64,000 bases of DNA from JBCBRD01 sp039819885 (GTDB lineage: Bacteria; Pseudomonadota; Alphaproteobacteria; Rhizobiales; Hyphomicrobiaceae), in NCBI GenBank assembly GCA_039819885.1, contig JBCBRD010000001.1, forward strand, positions 1 to 64,000. The letters run 5' to 3'. Each line of letters opens with the position of its first letter. The first letter of the stretch is position 1. Made by a program: the position numbers and the translations under genes. The notes beneath the pieces are model-generated. The model saw only the letters and a list, made by a program, of their open reading frames with translations. It was not told the origin of the DNA and did not search any database. Positions 52,746-61,133 of this stretch are shown one piece after another.

Positions 52746-53887
52746 AATCCGACACCGCATTTGATCAACAACCGAAGGCCCACCTCAATACGCTCCCCGC
52801 AACGATCAACGACGCCCTGATCGATGACGATCGCCGAGAGCGCTTATGGGAAAGATGGGTGACGTGGCGAAGCGCGCGATCGACCAATACGGTTCGCGCC
52901 GTACTTTTTGATATCAGCGTATTCGCCGGATGGGCGCGGAAGAATGGCCATCGTCCACTGCCAGCGCGGCCGGAAAGCGTATCGCTTTACCTCGAAGAAG
53001 AGGCCTCAAAGGGTCTCGCCGTTGCGACAATCGAAAGACGCGCTTCGTCGATTTCAACCCTGCATCGTCTCGCAGAAGAAAGAAGCCCGTGCGATGATGA
53101 ATTGGTCTCCTGGCGTCTTTCAGGCATCCGGCGGGCAAACGGCAAATCGCAAAGACAAGCGCATCCGCTACGCATCAAAGGCGACGTCGAAGACATCGAA
53201 CACTCCTCGCCAAATGGATTGAGTCTTCTGAGCATCCTGGCATTTCTCGACGACGAAATCGCCGGTGCGAGTAAAACCACCAATGTGGCAGAACGAACAC
53301 GTATCTGTCGACACGCTATGCGAGACGCGGCCCTCTTCTGTGTCGCCTATGACGCAGGGCTACGCGCCAGCGAACTCGTCCGTGTTCTCAACGACCATGT
53401 AACGACAGCCCCAGGGGGAGGGGGCGAGCTTTTCCTGCCTCTATCGAAGACGGACGCCGAAGGGGAGGGCTCTTTTCGATATCTCAGTGAGCGGACATTA
53501 AAACGGCTGAGCTCATGGCTTGGCGCAGCCGGCATCAAAGAAGGGCCCGTATTCGTCGGCATAAAACGATCGGGAATGCTCAACAAAAGCGCAATTGCGC
53601 CTGACACTGTAGGTCGTATTTTCAAAAAACGCGTTGAGCAATATTTCCGCTCACGGAAAGACAATCCGTTCTTGCCATTGACGCCGGAAGAAATCAACAT
53701 CGTAAAATCAATCTCTGGTCACTCCGGCCGCATTGGCGTCTGCCAAGACGCCTTCGCCGCCGGCGAAGACATCGGCGGCATCATGCGTGATTTTGATTGG
53801 AAATCATCACGCATGCCAATACGATATGCACGCAAGCTTTCAGCTCGATCCGGGGCCGCTTCAAGATTGCATAAAAAAACGCAGTAA
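52742..53887 (+). CDS. tyrosine recombinase
   Basis: A 381-residue protein starting at the GTG that overlaps the previous stop. The core-binding domain has WVTWRSARSTNTVRAVLFD and SISTLHRLAEE. Catalytic residues: Arg in YDAGLRASELVRV, Lys in LPLSKTDAEG, ISGHSGRIGVCQD for HxxR, Trp in DFDWKSSRM in place of the second His, and Tyr in PIRYARKLS. It looks intact, unlike the gene at 948. Its translational coupling to an unknown membrane protein is unusual. It may resolve plasmid dimers or move the module. Confidence 0.88.
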   Translation: MKSDTAFDQQPKAHLNTLPATINDALIDDDRRERLWERWVTWRSARSTNTVRAVLFDISVFAGWARKNGHRPLPARPESVSLYLEEEASKGLAVATIERRASSISTLHRLAEERSPCDDELVSWRLSGIRRANGKSQRQAHPLRIKGDVEDIEHSSPNGLSLLSILAFLDDEIAGASKTTNVAERTRICRHAMRDAALFCVAYDAGLRASELVRVLNDHVTTAPGGGGELFLPLSKTDAEGEGSFRYLSERTLKRLSSWLGAAGIKEGPVFVGIKRSGMLNKSAIAPDTVGRIFKKRVEQYFRSRKDNPFLPLTPEEINIVKSISGHSGRIGVCQDAFAAGEDIGGIMRDFDWKSSRMPIRYARKLSARSGAASRLHKKTQ

Positions 53888-54038
53888 GGGAGATCTAACG
53901 CAATGACGCCCAACGCTCCCGAATCAAAAATGTTTTGACACGACGGCTTCTACGTTGGCCGCGGTTCAGCGATATTTTCATTAAAGCTAAAGAGGAACAC
54001 TATCTAAAATTTTGTCGTTGCGGTCATGATGCGAAGAA

Positions 54039-54066
54039 GCCCGCCGAGTGGGTCAACCCGGCGGGC
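54039..54066. terminator. GC-rich hairpin between convergent genes
   Basis: GCCCGCCG, a 12-base loop, CGGCGGGC. It is followed by CCTTCT on the plus strand and by TTCTTC on the minus strand, so it may stop transcription from both sides. The rest of 53888-54184 shows no gene. Confidence 0.5.
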
Positions 54067-54184
54067 CCTTCTCGACCAAGCGTCATGGGGGAGAGAGAAA
54101 TATGACGCTGGCTGAGTTTATTCAATTAAGACGAATTGGAAATGATCAAAGACTTTCTTACGAAAGTCAAAAGACCGAATTGAG

Positions 54185-54511
54185 TTAAGAAGAAGCGCTT
54201 TGATCCCCACTACGAGCGATACGATAAGAAAACGCCGCAACCTCCGTGATGTCGCCAGGCTCATAGCTCAACATCTGTACTTCTCTTAACGCACTAACAA
54301 TTGAATCAGGCGCGTCTTTGTCGAAAAGATCAACACCACTTCCTAATGCTCGCAAGACACATGATAGCTTATCGATATCCAACATACCGGATATGTTGAA
54401 AGGGTCTGGCGACGATACATCCATCCCAACAGCCCTTGCCCTCTCTTTCAGACGGTTCAACAGAAAGAACCGAATATCTGCGGAAACATCAACAACAATC
54501 GAAGACATCAT
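54185..54511 (-). CDS. small unknown protein coupled to XRE regulator
   Basis: A 108-residue soluble protein: IRFFLLNRLKERARAVGMD, then MLDIDKLSCVLRALGSGVDLF and SALREVQMLSYEPGDITEVAAF. It begins on the stop of the XRE gene (TAATG), so the two are translated together. No family recognised. As a partner of an HTH protein it could modulate its activity. Confidence 0.55.
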   Translation of the reverse strand: MMSSIVVDVSADIRFFLLNRLKERARAVGMDVSSPDPFNISGMLDIDKLSCVLRALGSGVDLFDKDAPDSIVSALREVQMLSYEPGDITEVAAFSYRIARSGDQSASS

Positions 54512-54924
54512 TAATCATTACCATCGTCGTTGGCGGCCATGCGTTCAAGAATGTCACGGATACTTTTGCGTAAAGTCGGGTCAACAATCCGGGAATATTG
54601 CCTTCTAACGACCTCCAATTCGGTATGAAGGCCAGAATCGGCAGAACCCATATCTCCTTCATCGACTTCATAAAGGCCTCGAAAAAATTCACCGACTGGA
54701 ACATCCAATGCTATTGATAGGCGCCAGAGTTGCGTCGCACCAACACGATTAACCCCAGCTTCATACTTTTGAAGCTGACCAGGCGACACGCCGATACTTT
54801 CGCCGAGATCGGCTTGCGTCATCCGGCATTCTTTACGCAAAATGCGAATTGTCTCGCCAACGACACGATCGATCCCATTGACTGGCGACGCACGTGCAGC
54901 CTTGTAGTCTTTTCCCGGCGTCAC
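54511..54924 (-). CDS. XRE-family transcriptional regulator
   Basis: A 137-residue protein with HTH GETIRILRKECRMTQADLGESIGVSPGQLQKYEAGVNRV split as in Cro/C1 regulators, then LWRLSIALDVPVGEFFRGL. The C-terminal tail (EVVRRQYSRIVDPTLRKSI) may dimerise. It is divergent from another XRE gene at 55045, and a perfect palindrome at 54964 lies between, a likely shared operator. Confidence 0.85.
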   Translation of the reverse strand: MTPGKDYKAARASPVNGIDRVVGETIRILRKECRMTQADLGESIGVSPGQLQKYEAGVNRVGATQLWRLSIALDVPVGEFFRGLYEVDEGDMGSADSGLHTELEVVRRQYSRIVDPTLRKSIRDILERMAANDDGND

Positions 54925-54963
54925 GGTTTTTGCTCCCCACTCAATGACGCGATATGAAGAATG

Positions 54964-54976
54964 ATAGTATTACTAT
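54964..54976. promoter_or_regulatory. 13-bp palindrome between divergent XRE genes
   Basis: ATAGTA T TACTAT is a perfect dyad. To its right, TGTAAAA occurs twice (near 54978 and 55010), and AGTGTG/CACACT arms flank the second. These are probable operators for one or both XRE proteins. Confidence 0.5.
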
Positions 54977-55044
54977 TTGTAAAACGATCAAGGCGATAGT
55001 GTGACGCTCTGTAAAATGTGAATAACTGTAGCCACACTGCGATT

Positions 55045-55395
55045 ATGAAATTACGTGAAATAGTGGGAATGCAGGTGAAGCGCCTTCGTCGGGATTCTGG
55101 CTTGACGCAGGAAGAGCTCGCCGACATCATTGGGAAGAACCCAACTGCAATTTCGCAAATAGAACGAGGAGTATTCAATCCAAGCCTCGATACTATTGAA
55201 GCATTAGCGAACGCGTTCAAAGTGCCAGCTGGCGCGTTCTTCCCAGATGTATCAGGCCTTCGCGGAAAGAAAAAGCGCGACGCCGCTGTCAGTGAGCTCA
55301 CTGCAATAACCTTCGGATTAAATACGTATGACATTGAGACGCTAAACATCCTCGCGACCGGCCTGAAAGCGCGCAATGATGATGAGAAGACATAG
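55045..55395 (+). CDS. XRE-family transcriptional regulator
   Basis: A 116-residue protein. The HTH is GMQVKRLRRDSGLTQEELAD, then NPTAISQIERGVFNPSLDTIEALA and FKVPAGAFFPD, typical of Cro/C1-type HTH proteins. The ATG at 55045 is taken; a GTG at 55018 in the same frame would add nine residues, and neither has a clear ribosome site. It is divergent from the XRE pair at 54185-54924. Confidence 0.85.
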   Translation: MKLREIVGMQVKRLRRDSGLTQEELADIIGKNPTAISQIERGVFNPSLDTIEALANAFKVPAGAFFPDVSGLRGKKKRDAAVSELTAITFGLNTYDIETLNILATGLKARNDDEKT

Positions 55396-55483
55396 TGTGC
55401 TGGATTTGGAACCGGCGGAATATTCTGCAAAAACGGTATCGCCTTCGACATGTTCTGGCCCGGTCTTAAAGATGATTTAAATT

Positions 55484-55885
55484 GTGAAAGCCTTCATACG
55501 ACTCACATTTTTGTTATTCAGCGTCTTCATCGTTGTTGGTTGCCGAGAAACACTGTCCGACGCCCATATTGACTATCAAGGGCAGGTAACAAAAGTTGTT
55601 GACGGAGACAGCCTCTATATTGACAGCAATAAAAAGCAAATCAGGTTATTCGGGGTCGACGCACCTGAACGCGATGAGCCTGGATATGAAGCATCACGTC
55701 AATATCTTGTTGGTCTTTCATTGAACAAAAAAATTGCTTGCGTAGAGGTCGAGCGAGACAAATATGATCGTATCGTCGCCCGATGCAATGTCGGTAAAAT
55801 CGACCTCAATCGCGAGATGCTCAGTGCACCGTATACACTAGAATATTGCCGATTTTCAAACAACTACTATGGCACTTGTCGATAG
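55484..55885 (+). CDS. staphylococcal-nuclease-like lipoprotein
   Basis: A 133-residue protein from a GTG. The signal FSVFIVVGC is a lipobox, so it is likely a lipoprotein. The SNase fold shows GQVTKVVDGDSLYI, QIRLFGVDAPERDEPG, with Arg and Asp/Glu of the active site, and ERDKYDRIVARC. The protein is short but has the core. A periplasmic DNA/RNA nuclease on a conjugative plasmid could act against incoming DNA or in scavenging. It is followed by a mucR-like gene after a 29-base gap. Confidence 0.82.
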   Translation: MKAFIRLTFLLFSVFIVVGCRETLSDAHIDYQGQVTKVVDGDSLYIDSNKKQIRLFGVDAPERDEPGYEASRQYLVGLSLNKKIACVEVERDKYDRIVARCNVGKIDLNREMLSAPYTLEYCRFSNNYYGTCR

Positions 55886-55914
55886 ACATACGATCCTGGT
55901 CAGGAGAATTCATA

Positions 55915-56391
55915 ATGGTTAAAACAAATCAGGCCGGCAACACAATATCGCTTGCCGCTGATATTGTCGCCCCCTATGCGGCCAATAACAAACTTCCACA
56001 AGATCGACTATCAAAACTCCTGATGGAGGTTCATGACACGATCAAGGGAATTGAAAACGGCGACAAGCATCGTCGCGGAAATCAAAACCCTGCTGTTTCT
56101 GTAGCGAAATCAGTTACGAGCGATTACCTGATATGCTTGGAAGACGGCGAAAAGTTGCAAATGCTGAAGAGGTATCTAAGAACCCATTACGGTATGTCGC
56201 CTGAAGATTACCGTCGAAAATGGGGGTTGCCTGTAGACTATCCAATGGTCGCGCCTGGCTACTCAAAGCAACGTTCAAAGCTTGCAAAACAAATAGGCTT
56301 GGGGAAAAAGCCAAGTGCAAAAAAACCGCGCCTACAAAAAAGAAGGTCAGAAAAAAATCATCAAAACAAAAGTCCACGCCTGACACTATGA
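55915..56391 (+). CDS. MucR/Ros-family transcriptional regulator
   Basis: A 158-residue protein with AGGAG upstream. The MucR domain is clear: LICLEDGEKLQMLKRYL, RTHYGMSPEDYRRKWGLP, DYPMVAPGYSKQRSKLAKQIGLG. The zinc-site region keeps one Cys and one His (THY) with the usual spacing. The C-terminus is a long Lys/Arg tail. MucR proteins are H-NS-like silencers of horizontally acquired genes in Alphaproteobacteria, so a plasmid copy may silence host or plasmid genes. Confidence 0.9.
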   Translation: MVKTNQAGNTISLAADIVAPYAANNKLPQDRLSKLLMEVHDTIKGIENGDKHRRGNQNPAVSVAKSVTSDYLICLEDGEKLQMLKRYLRTHYGMSPEDYRRKWGLPVDYPMVAPGYSKQRSKLAKQIGLGKKPSAKKPRLQKRRSEKNHQNKSPRLTL

Positions 56392-56479
56392 TGGCAAAAA
56401 CCCATAAGGGCAGAAGGGTTCTGTCTAGCCTAACTTAGGCCGCATGGCATGGCTAGAAAAAGCTAGAGGCGAGCAGCGC

Positions 56480-56544
56480 GCCGGGGCGCACCCCGCCCCG
56501 GCAAAAGAAAGTGAAACGGGGTGTTCCACCAAGAAAGGAACACC
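56480..56544 (+). promoter_or_regulatory. two-hairpin leader with occluded ribosome site
   Basis: Hairpin 1 is GCCGGGGCG/CGCCCCGGC (56480-56502), hairpin 2 is GGTGTTCC/GGAACACC (56520-56544) with loop ACCAAGAAA. The Shine-Dalgarno AAAGGA of the gene at 56547 lies across the loop and right arm, so hairpin 2 would hide it. The same arrangement recurs before 58947 and 61134. Confidence 0.6.
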
Positions 56545-56546
56545 AA

Positions 56547-56816
56547 ATGGCTCAACCAAACAATTCTCCGAGCCTCGAATTGAGGCAATTGCGCGACGAA
56601 CTCTCAAACGTCTCAGCTGAGCTCATGCTCCTCATGTCCGCGGTCACCGGTGATTCATACGATATGGAGAAAAAAGCGGCGCAGGGGATTATTCTCGTTC
56701 TTGAACGGCAACTTGCACGTATTGAAAACGCCGTGGAGATTCTGTCGAGCCTATCCAAACGCGAAAACAACAACTCTACGAACGACGATCCTTCCCATGA
56801 GGAAAAACCTCACTAG
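56547..56816 (+). CDS. small helical protein, unknown
   Basis: An 89-residue protein starting at the ATG at 56547; upstream AAAGGA is inside a hairpin. It is mostly helical (LELRQLRDELSNVSAELMLLMS and ILVLERQLARIENAVEIL), with a polar tail, and could form a coiled-coil dimer. No family recognised. Its leader resembles those of the ParB-like and ArdC genes, so it may be expressed with them, for example on entry into a new host. Confidence 0.6.
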   Translation: MAQPNNSPSLELRQLRDELSNVSAELMLLMSAVTGDSYDMEKKAAQGIILVLERQLARIENAVEILSSLSKRENNNSTNDDPSHEEKPH

Positions 56817-57201
56817 CCAAGAACAGACGAGCGGCACACTGGCGTCGATAAGCAAGTACAGATCGACGTCATGAACGGCAAATTACGAATTATTCTTGGC
56901 CGATCAAACAACAAAACCGTTCACGTTTGTGCTGTATCGTGAGTGTCCCTGGCCGATTTCTCTCGAGTTGCACTATTAGACATCACCTCGAGAAGGAAGT
57001 GAAAATTCTTTCGACGAAAAACGATGGGTTCGTTTAGCGAGCCATATTTCCACATTATCGGTCACGACAGTATCCACGAGATATTTTTCAGAAACTAACT
57101 TTCTATGACCACAATTCCCGTCAATGCGGCTTGTTACCCTGGTCTGTCTTAGAAGGTCATTTACCATTATGCTTGTATCGGCATACCGACGTTAATAGTT
57201 A
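56817..57201. other. gap without a convincing gene
   Basis: Short frames occur on both strands (for example 56976-57167 on minus) but lack ribosome sites and family features. I see no strong hairpin. It separates the small helical protein from the convergent nuclease gene. Confidence 0.5.
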
Positions 57202-57744
57202 CTACTCCGAAAGTGTCTCAATCCATCGAACAAATTCGTCCGCTTCCATTACGCTGAAACCACGTGTCGAGGACGCCTGGGTCCTAATCCAATCTAGTGC
57301 TTCGGTTTTCCATCCGTTCCCATCATAAACGAAGACAAACTCACGCTCGGGAATATTGCGTAATGCGGAATAATAAACATACGGAAGTTTTTCATCGACA
57401 GACCCCGCAACACGTTGCCTTTTCGATTCAACAAGTATCTGCCTTTCACCGATAATCAAAAGAAATTCTATTCTGCCGCGATGACCATATAACGTCCTGT
57501 ATGGGGCGTTTCTTATGGCGACTTTTATATCTTGTTCTCGATATAATCGCGCTTCGTCCCAATTGCTAATCGCAATAAGCTCAAAACCGTTTAACTCCAG
57601 ATGCGCTGCAATTTCCGTTTCGAGGCGACGACCGGACGCATTCGCTCGGTCGCCGCCCAGACCTTGTTCATCCAAAGCGTAAGACAGGGACGAATGATTT
57701 GCGTTCAAGAGAACGCCAACCAGGATCAGAATTAAGAACTTCAT
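57202..57744 (-). CDS. PD-(D/E)XK nuclease-like protein
   Basis: About 180 residues. The core has EIAAHLELNGFELIAI, a conserved RIEFLLIIGERQILVESKRQ (acidic residue, then ExK), and SVDEKLPYVYYSALRN, EFVFVYDGNGWK, as in phage PD-(D/E)XK superfamily proteins. The listed start (57744) gives a hydrophobic N-terminus and overlaps the methylase gene by 77 bases; a shorter start is possible but none is obvious. The pairing with a Dam-like methylase could form a small restriction-modification system (inference). Confidence 0.7.
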   Translation of the reverse strand: MKFLILILVGVLLNANHSSLSYALDEQGLGGDRANASGRRLETEIAAHLELNGFELIAISNWDEARLYREQDIKVAIRNAPYRTLYGHRGRIEFLLIIGERQILVESKRQRVAGSVDEKLPYVYYSALRNIPEREFVFVYDGNGWKTEALDWIRTQASSTRGFSVMEADEFVRWIETLSE

Positions 57745-58186
57745 CGAGAATTGGGTCATAAATTACAATAGCCGATGGGAACGGGGCAGTCCCGGATTGA
57801 TCGTCAAACTGATCAACAAATTTAAGTCGACCGCGCAAAAAAGTCACGCGGGCCTTACCAGCAACCCAATCATGCCACCAACGTGTATCGGTTCGCGCGG
57901 GTACGAGGCAAACAACAAGTGCACCGTTTTTGCTTTCAAGATAAGCCTTTTTCATCCAATGGACGATCTCGCGGCCATAAGGTGGATTTAGCCAAACCCG
58001 ACCATAAGACGACCAATCCTGCTCTAGGGCGTTTTTCTCTCTAGTGAAGTACCAATCGCACAGTGCATTTTGGTCATTGGCCGCAGCGTCAAGACAGAAC
58101 TCATAAATACGATCAAGAGCCTGAAATAGGCGGGGCGGCGTTCCCCACAATTCTGTTGCAGAGGAATAAATCGCTAGTTTTTTCAT
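57668..58186 (-). CDS. phage-type DNA N6-adenine methyltransferase (Dam family)
   Basis: A 172-residue protein. ATELWGTPPRLFQALDRIYEFCLDAAA is the binding start, WLNPPYGREIVHWMKKA holds the NPPY catalytic motif, then ALVVCLVPARTDTRWWHDW and RGRLKF. This is the compact DNA N-6-adenine methylase common in phages and plasmids. It would methylate adenine, probably protecting plasmid DNA. The downstream nuclease-like gene overlaps its end. Confidence 0.9.
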   Translation of the reverse strand: MKKLAIYSSATELWGTPPRLFQALDRIYEFCLDAAANDQNALCDWYFTREKNALEQDWSSYGRVWLNPPYGREIVHWMKKAYLESKNGALVVCLVPARTDTRWWHDWVAGKARVTFLRGRLKFVDQFDDQSGTAPFPSAIVIYDPILDEVLNSDPGWRSLERKSFVPVLRFG

Positions 58187-58370
58187 CTTTGGATACTCGT
58201 CAACTACTGATGATCGATCGAGTATACGGGCAGTCAGAGGGGTGTCGGATAAAATTTAATGTTTTACATCTTGACCGTGTATTCGTTGTTTACACCTTTA
58301 TCGAACGGCGAAAAGTAACCCGAATAGCGTCAGGGTTGCGTGCGAGATTGGATAATTCACGAGCAGCCAA

Positions 58371-58673
58371 TCACGCTGCCCGGCGATATTCAGTGATCTC
58401 TTCCAGTGAGAATGTCGAAATAACATTCGAATAACCTTCAAGATCGACTCCGGGAGGCGGCCCCCATCGGTCGCGACCAGTAGCGATCCCGACAATAATC
58501 CGCATCTCAATCATTGTATCACATAAATGCCATGCTTTGATAAACGAGTGCGGCCAAACAATAGTCAGGTCATCGAGGAGACTCTTCAGGGCGCCATAAT
58601 AGTCGCGATTTGCACGTAAATAACAAATCGCAAGCGACGACGCATACCGAATATATTGATCACGATCATTCAT
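58371..58673 (-). CDS. small unknown protein
   Basis: A 100-residue protein from the ATG at 58673 (a longer frame to 58832 overlaps an AT-rich region with no ribosome site). It reads RYASSLAICYLRANRDYYGAL then IVWPHSFIKAWHLCDTMIEMRI and ends in EEITEYRRAA. Helical; no family recognised. It lies before the methylase gene in the same direction, 184 bases away. Weak start signals keep confidence low. Confidence 0.4.
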   Translation of the reverse strand: MNDRDQYIRYASSLAICYLRANRDYYGALKSLLDDLTIVWPHSFIKAWHLCDTMIEMRIIVGIATGRDRWGPPPGVDLEGYSNVISTFSLEEITEYRRAA

Positions 58674-58867
58674 TAGCGTTGCTTTTAGTAAAATTTTCGT
58701 AATCGTCGGTAAAAGGATATAGTAAAAAATACATCGATGAAAATTAACGATTAACTTGTCGTCACGTTTCTCCCAAAGTCGTGCAGGTTGAAAATTGTCT
58801 TGCCCAAGGTGCACTTCATCCTCATCCCACAAGCGCCTTCAATCCTATAGTTAAAGCATAGCGGGGA

Positions 58868-58937
58868 GCCGGGCGAGGGCCCGGCCAAGAGAAAGAAAGT
58901 CGCGCGCCCTCCACCTCAATCCAACGAGAAAAGGAGG
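58868..58937 (+). promoter_or_regulatory. leader hairpin and anti-ribosome-site arm before ParB-like gene
   Basis: A GC hairpin GCCGGGC/GCCCGGC (58868-58885) is followed by AAGAGAAAGAAAG and then by CCTCC (58908-58912), which can pair with the Shine-Dalgarno GGAGG at 58933-58937. The loop includes GAGAAAA. It matches the layout at 56480 and 61084. Confidence 0.5.
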
Positions 58938-58946
58938 CCCTGCGCC

Positions 58947-61043
58947 ATGTCATCTCAAACTCCCGCTGATTTTACTGTCGGCGATATTGTACACCTCACC
59001 ATCGGCCAGCTTCTTATGGCCAAGGATAATCCGCGTCGCGGAAAGGAGAAGGAGGCAGACCCTGTCCTTATCGGCTCGATCCGATCATGTGGATTGCTGC
59101 AGAACCTTGGCGTACGCCCGTCTGAAAAGAGCACCGGGAAATTCGAAGTCAAATATGGCTCACGCCGGCATGCGGCATTGAAGGCGTTACTCAAAGAAGG
59201 ACATTTCTCCAAAGATGACACGTTCTCATGCCGGATCGCCTCCGCTGATCCTGCAGATTGGGAAGAAGAGCAAATCGCGGAAAACATCGCGCGCAAAGCG
59301 ATGAACCCTGTGGATGAGTACGAAGCCTTTGCGCGGCTTGTAATAAAAGGGCTAACGCCCGAGGAGATAGCCGTTCGCTTTGGCGCTGACGTTCGCGCCG
59401 TCAAACAGCGGTTGGCTCTGGGGCAGGCTGCGCCTTGCGTCCGCAAAGCGCTGCGCGCTGAGGACATCACCCTGGACGTTGCAAAAATCTTTGCCGGATG
59501 CCCCGATCTGGCGCGGCAAGAGCGCGTCTTCAAGGAAATCGCAAAGAACGGACATTTCGGCGCCCATGCAGTCAAAAGAAAACTACACGAGGAAGCCCTT
59601 TCTGATCGAGATGACATCGTCAAGTTCGTTACGCTTGACGCCTACAAGGAAGCTGGCGGCGTCACTGAAGTCGATCTTTTTGACGGCGAAACGCGGCTCT
59701 TGAATGTGGAGCTTGTCTACCGGCTTCGCGAGAAAAAGCTGAACCGGCAAGCCCAACGACTGACCGAAGAAGGATGGTCGTGGGTTGAAGCCCATGAAGG
59801 GTATTCTTACCAACTCACAAACGGATTTGATCGCCTCTATGGCAAGCTCGTTGAAAAAACACCCGATGAGCTCGCCGAAATCGACGCCATCGAAAAGGAG
59901 ATGGAGGCCCTTAATCAAGAAGAGGGCGATGGCGATGACGAGGCCTATTGGGACAGATATGAAAGCCTCGAAGAGCGCCTGACCGACCTTCAAACAGGCG
60001 AGCGGGTATTCAGCGACGACCAAAAATCCGTATCAGGCTGTATACTCTATCCGCGCGGGGAGGGGGTTGAAGTTGTCCATGGCCTTGTTCGCAAACAAGA
60101 CCGCAAAAAAGTAGCCGCCCTGAAAAAAGCGCAAGGCCCGGACGCTAAGGAAGGCGGCGACAAGCTGGGCGACGATTACAGCGGCGTTGATCTCGAAGGC
60201 GAGGGCGACGGCTCAGGCGGACCAGAATACGGCGTCGGTCTCAGCGGCGACCTCTCCGTTTTCAAGGCCCAGACGCTGCAGGCGGCGATCGCCATGGACC
60301 CGGCCACAGCCATTCTCGCTCATCAGTTCATGCTCGTTTATCGCATTTTCAAGCAACCTCACTATTACTGGCCTTCGGGTTGCGAATTTTCCGCAAAGCC
60401 GGCTGATCTCCGGGTTGGCAATGGAGACCTCGGCGAAACGACGGCCGCCGCGATCCTGGATCGCCAGGAGGGCGCCGTGAGAACCGACATCTTCACTGCA
60501 ATTGACTGGCATGACGCCTGGGCGGCGTTCCGAACCCTTTCAGATACAGAACGCGGCGAGCTCGTCGCCCTCGCTATTGCCCGCACCATCGAACCCATGA
60601 GCGGGTCTGGCTCCTTCATGGCCCTCGTCGCTTCTGAGCTCGATATTGACCCACGAGCCTACTGGAAGCCAACAGCGGACAATTTCTTTGCCCGGATCAA
60701 AAAAGACCAGATGATCTGCTTTCTCGAAGAGACGGTCGGGGCGGAGGAAGCCAAACGCCTTTCGAAAGACGGCAAAGCGAAAAAGGCAGACCTTGTCGAT
60801 CTCTGCGAAGGCCTGATCAATGACAACACGCCCTCAAATGCCAAAGCGCGGGAACGCCTCGACCAGTGGCTCCCTGCGATCATGGCCTTTCCAGCACCGG
60901 AACGGCCGGAGCCTGACGACTGGATGGATGACGAAGACGACAGCGATTTCGACGCCAGCGATTTTGAAGACGCGGTCGACGAAGTTGAAGAGGGAACGCC
61001 AACGCACGGCATCGGCGCGGAGGATGACGCCGTCGCGGCCTGA
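58947..61043 (+). CDS. ParB-like nuclease-domain protein of the ArdC operon
   Basis: A 698-residue protein. The N-terminal ParB/Srx fold has LLMAKDNPRRGKEK, GSIRSCGLLQNLGVRP, VKYGSRRHAALKAL and QIAENIARKAMNPVDEYEAF; the HTH is EEIAVRFGADVRAVKQRL. A long helical and acidic C-terminal part follows, with GSGSFMALVASELD and an Asp/Glu tail. Such large ParB-like proteins are common next to ardC on alphaproteobacterial plasmids. It is likely an early-entry DNA-binding protein rather than the true partition ParB, which is repB here. Confidence 0.88.
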   Translation: MSSQTPADFTVGDIVHLTIGQLLMAKDNPRRGKEKEADPVLIGSIRSCGLLQNLGVRPSEKSTGKFEVKYGSRRHAALKALLKEGHFSKDDTFSCRIASADPADWEEEQIAENIARKAMNPVDEYEAFARLVIKGLTPEEIAVRFGADVRAVKQRLALGQAAPCVRKALRAEDITLDVAKIFAGCPDLARQERVFKEIAKNGHFGAHAVKRKLHEEALSDRDDIVKFVTLDAYKEAGGVTEVDLFDGETRLLNVELVYRLREKKLNRQAQRLTEEGWSWVEAHEGYSYQLTNGFDRLYGKLVEKTPDELAEIDAIEKEMEALNQEEGDGDDEAYWDRYESLEERLTDLQTGERVFSDDQKSVSGCILYPRGEGVEVVHGLVRKQDRKKVAALKKAQGPDAKEGGDKLGDDYSGVDLEGEGDGSGGPEYGVGLSGDLSVFKAQTLQAAIAMDPATAILAHQFMLVYRIFKQPHYYWPSGCEFSAKPADLRVGNGDLGETTAAAILDRQEGAVRTDIFTAIDWHDAWAAFRTLSDTERGELVALAIARTIEPMSGSGSFMALVASELDIDPRAYWKPTADNFFARIKKDQMICFLEETVGAEEAKRLSKDGKAKKADLVDLCEGLINDNTPSNAKARERLDQWLPAIMAFPAPERPEPDDWMDDEDDSDFDASDFEDAVDEVEEGTPTHGIGAEDDAVAA

Positions 61044-61083
61044 CCTAAACGACTAGCCCCGAAAACCCAAAACAACGCGATAG

Positions 61084-61126
61084 CGCCCGGCATCAGCCGG
61101 GCGTTTGTCGTTTCAAGAAAGGAAAC
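61084..61126 (+). promoter_or_regulatory. two-hairpin leader before ardC
   Basis: Hairpin 1 is CGCCCGGC/GCCGGGCG with loop ATCA (61084-61103); hairpin 2 is GTTTC/GAAAC with loop AAGAAAG (61110-61126) and includes the AAAGGA ribosome site of ardC. The part CAAGAAAGGAA is shared with the leader at 56480-56544. Confidence 0.6.
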
Positions 61127-61133
61127 TTCAGAA

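Noticed and set aside
57202..57744. Secreted nuclease
   Set aside because: The hydrophobic start falls in the overlap with the methylase frame and has no clear cleavage site; the true start may be further in, so I do not claim export.
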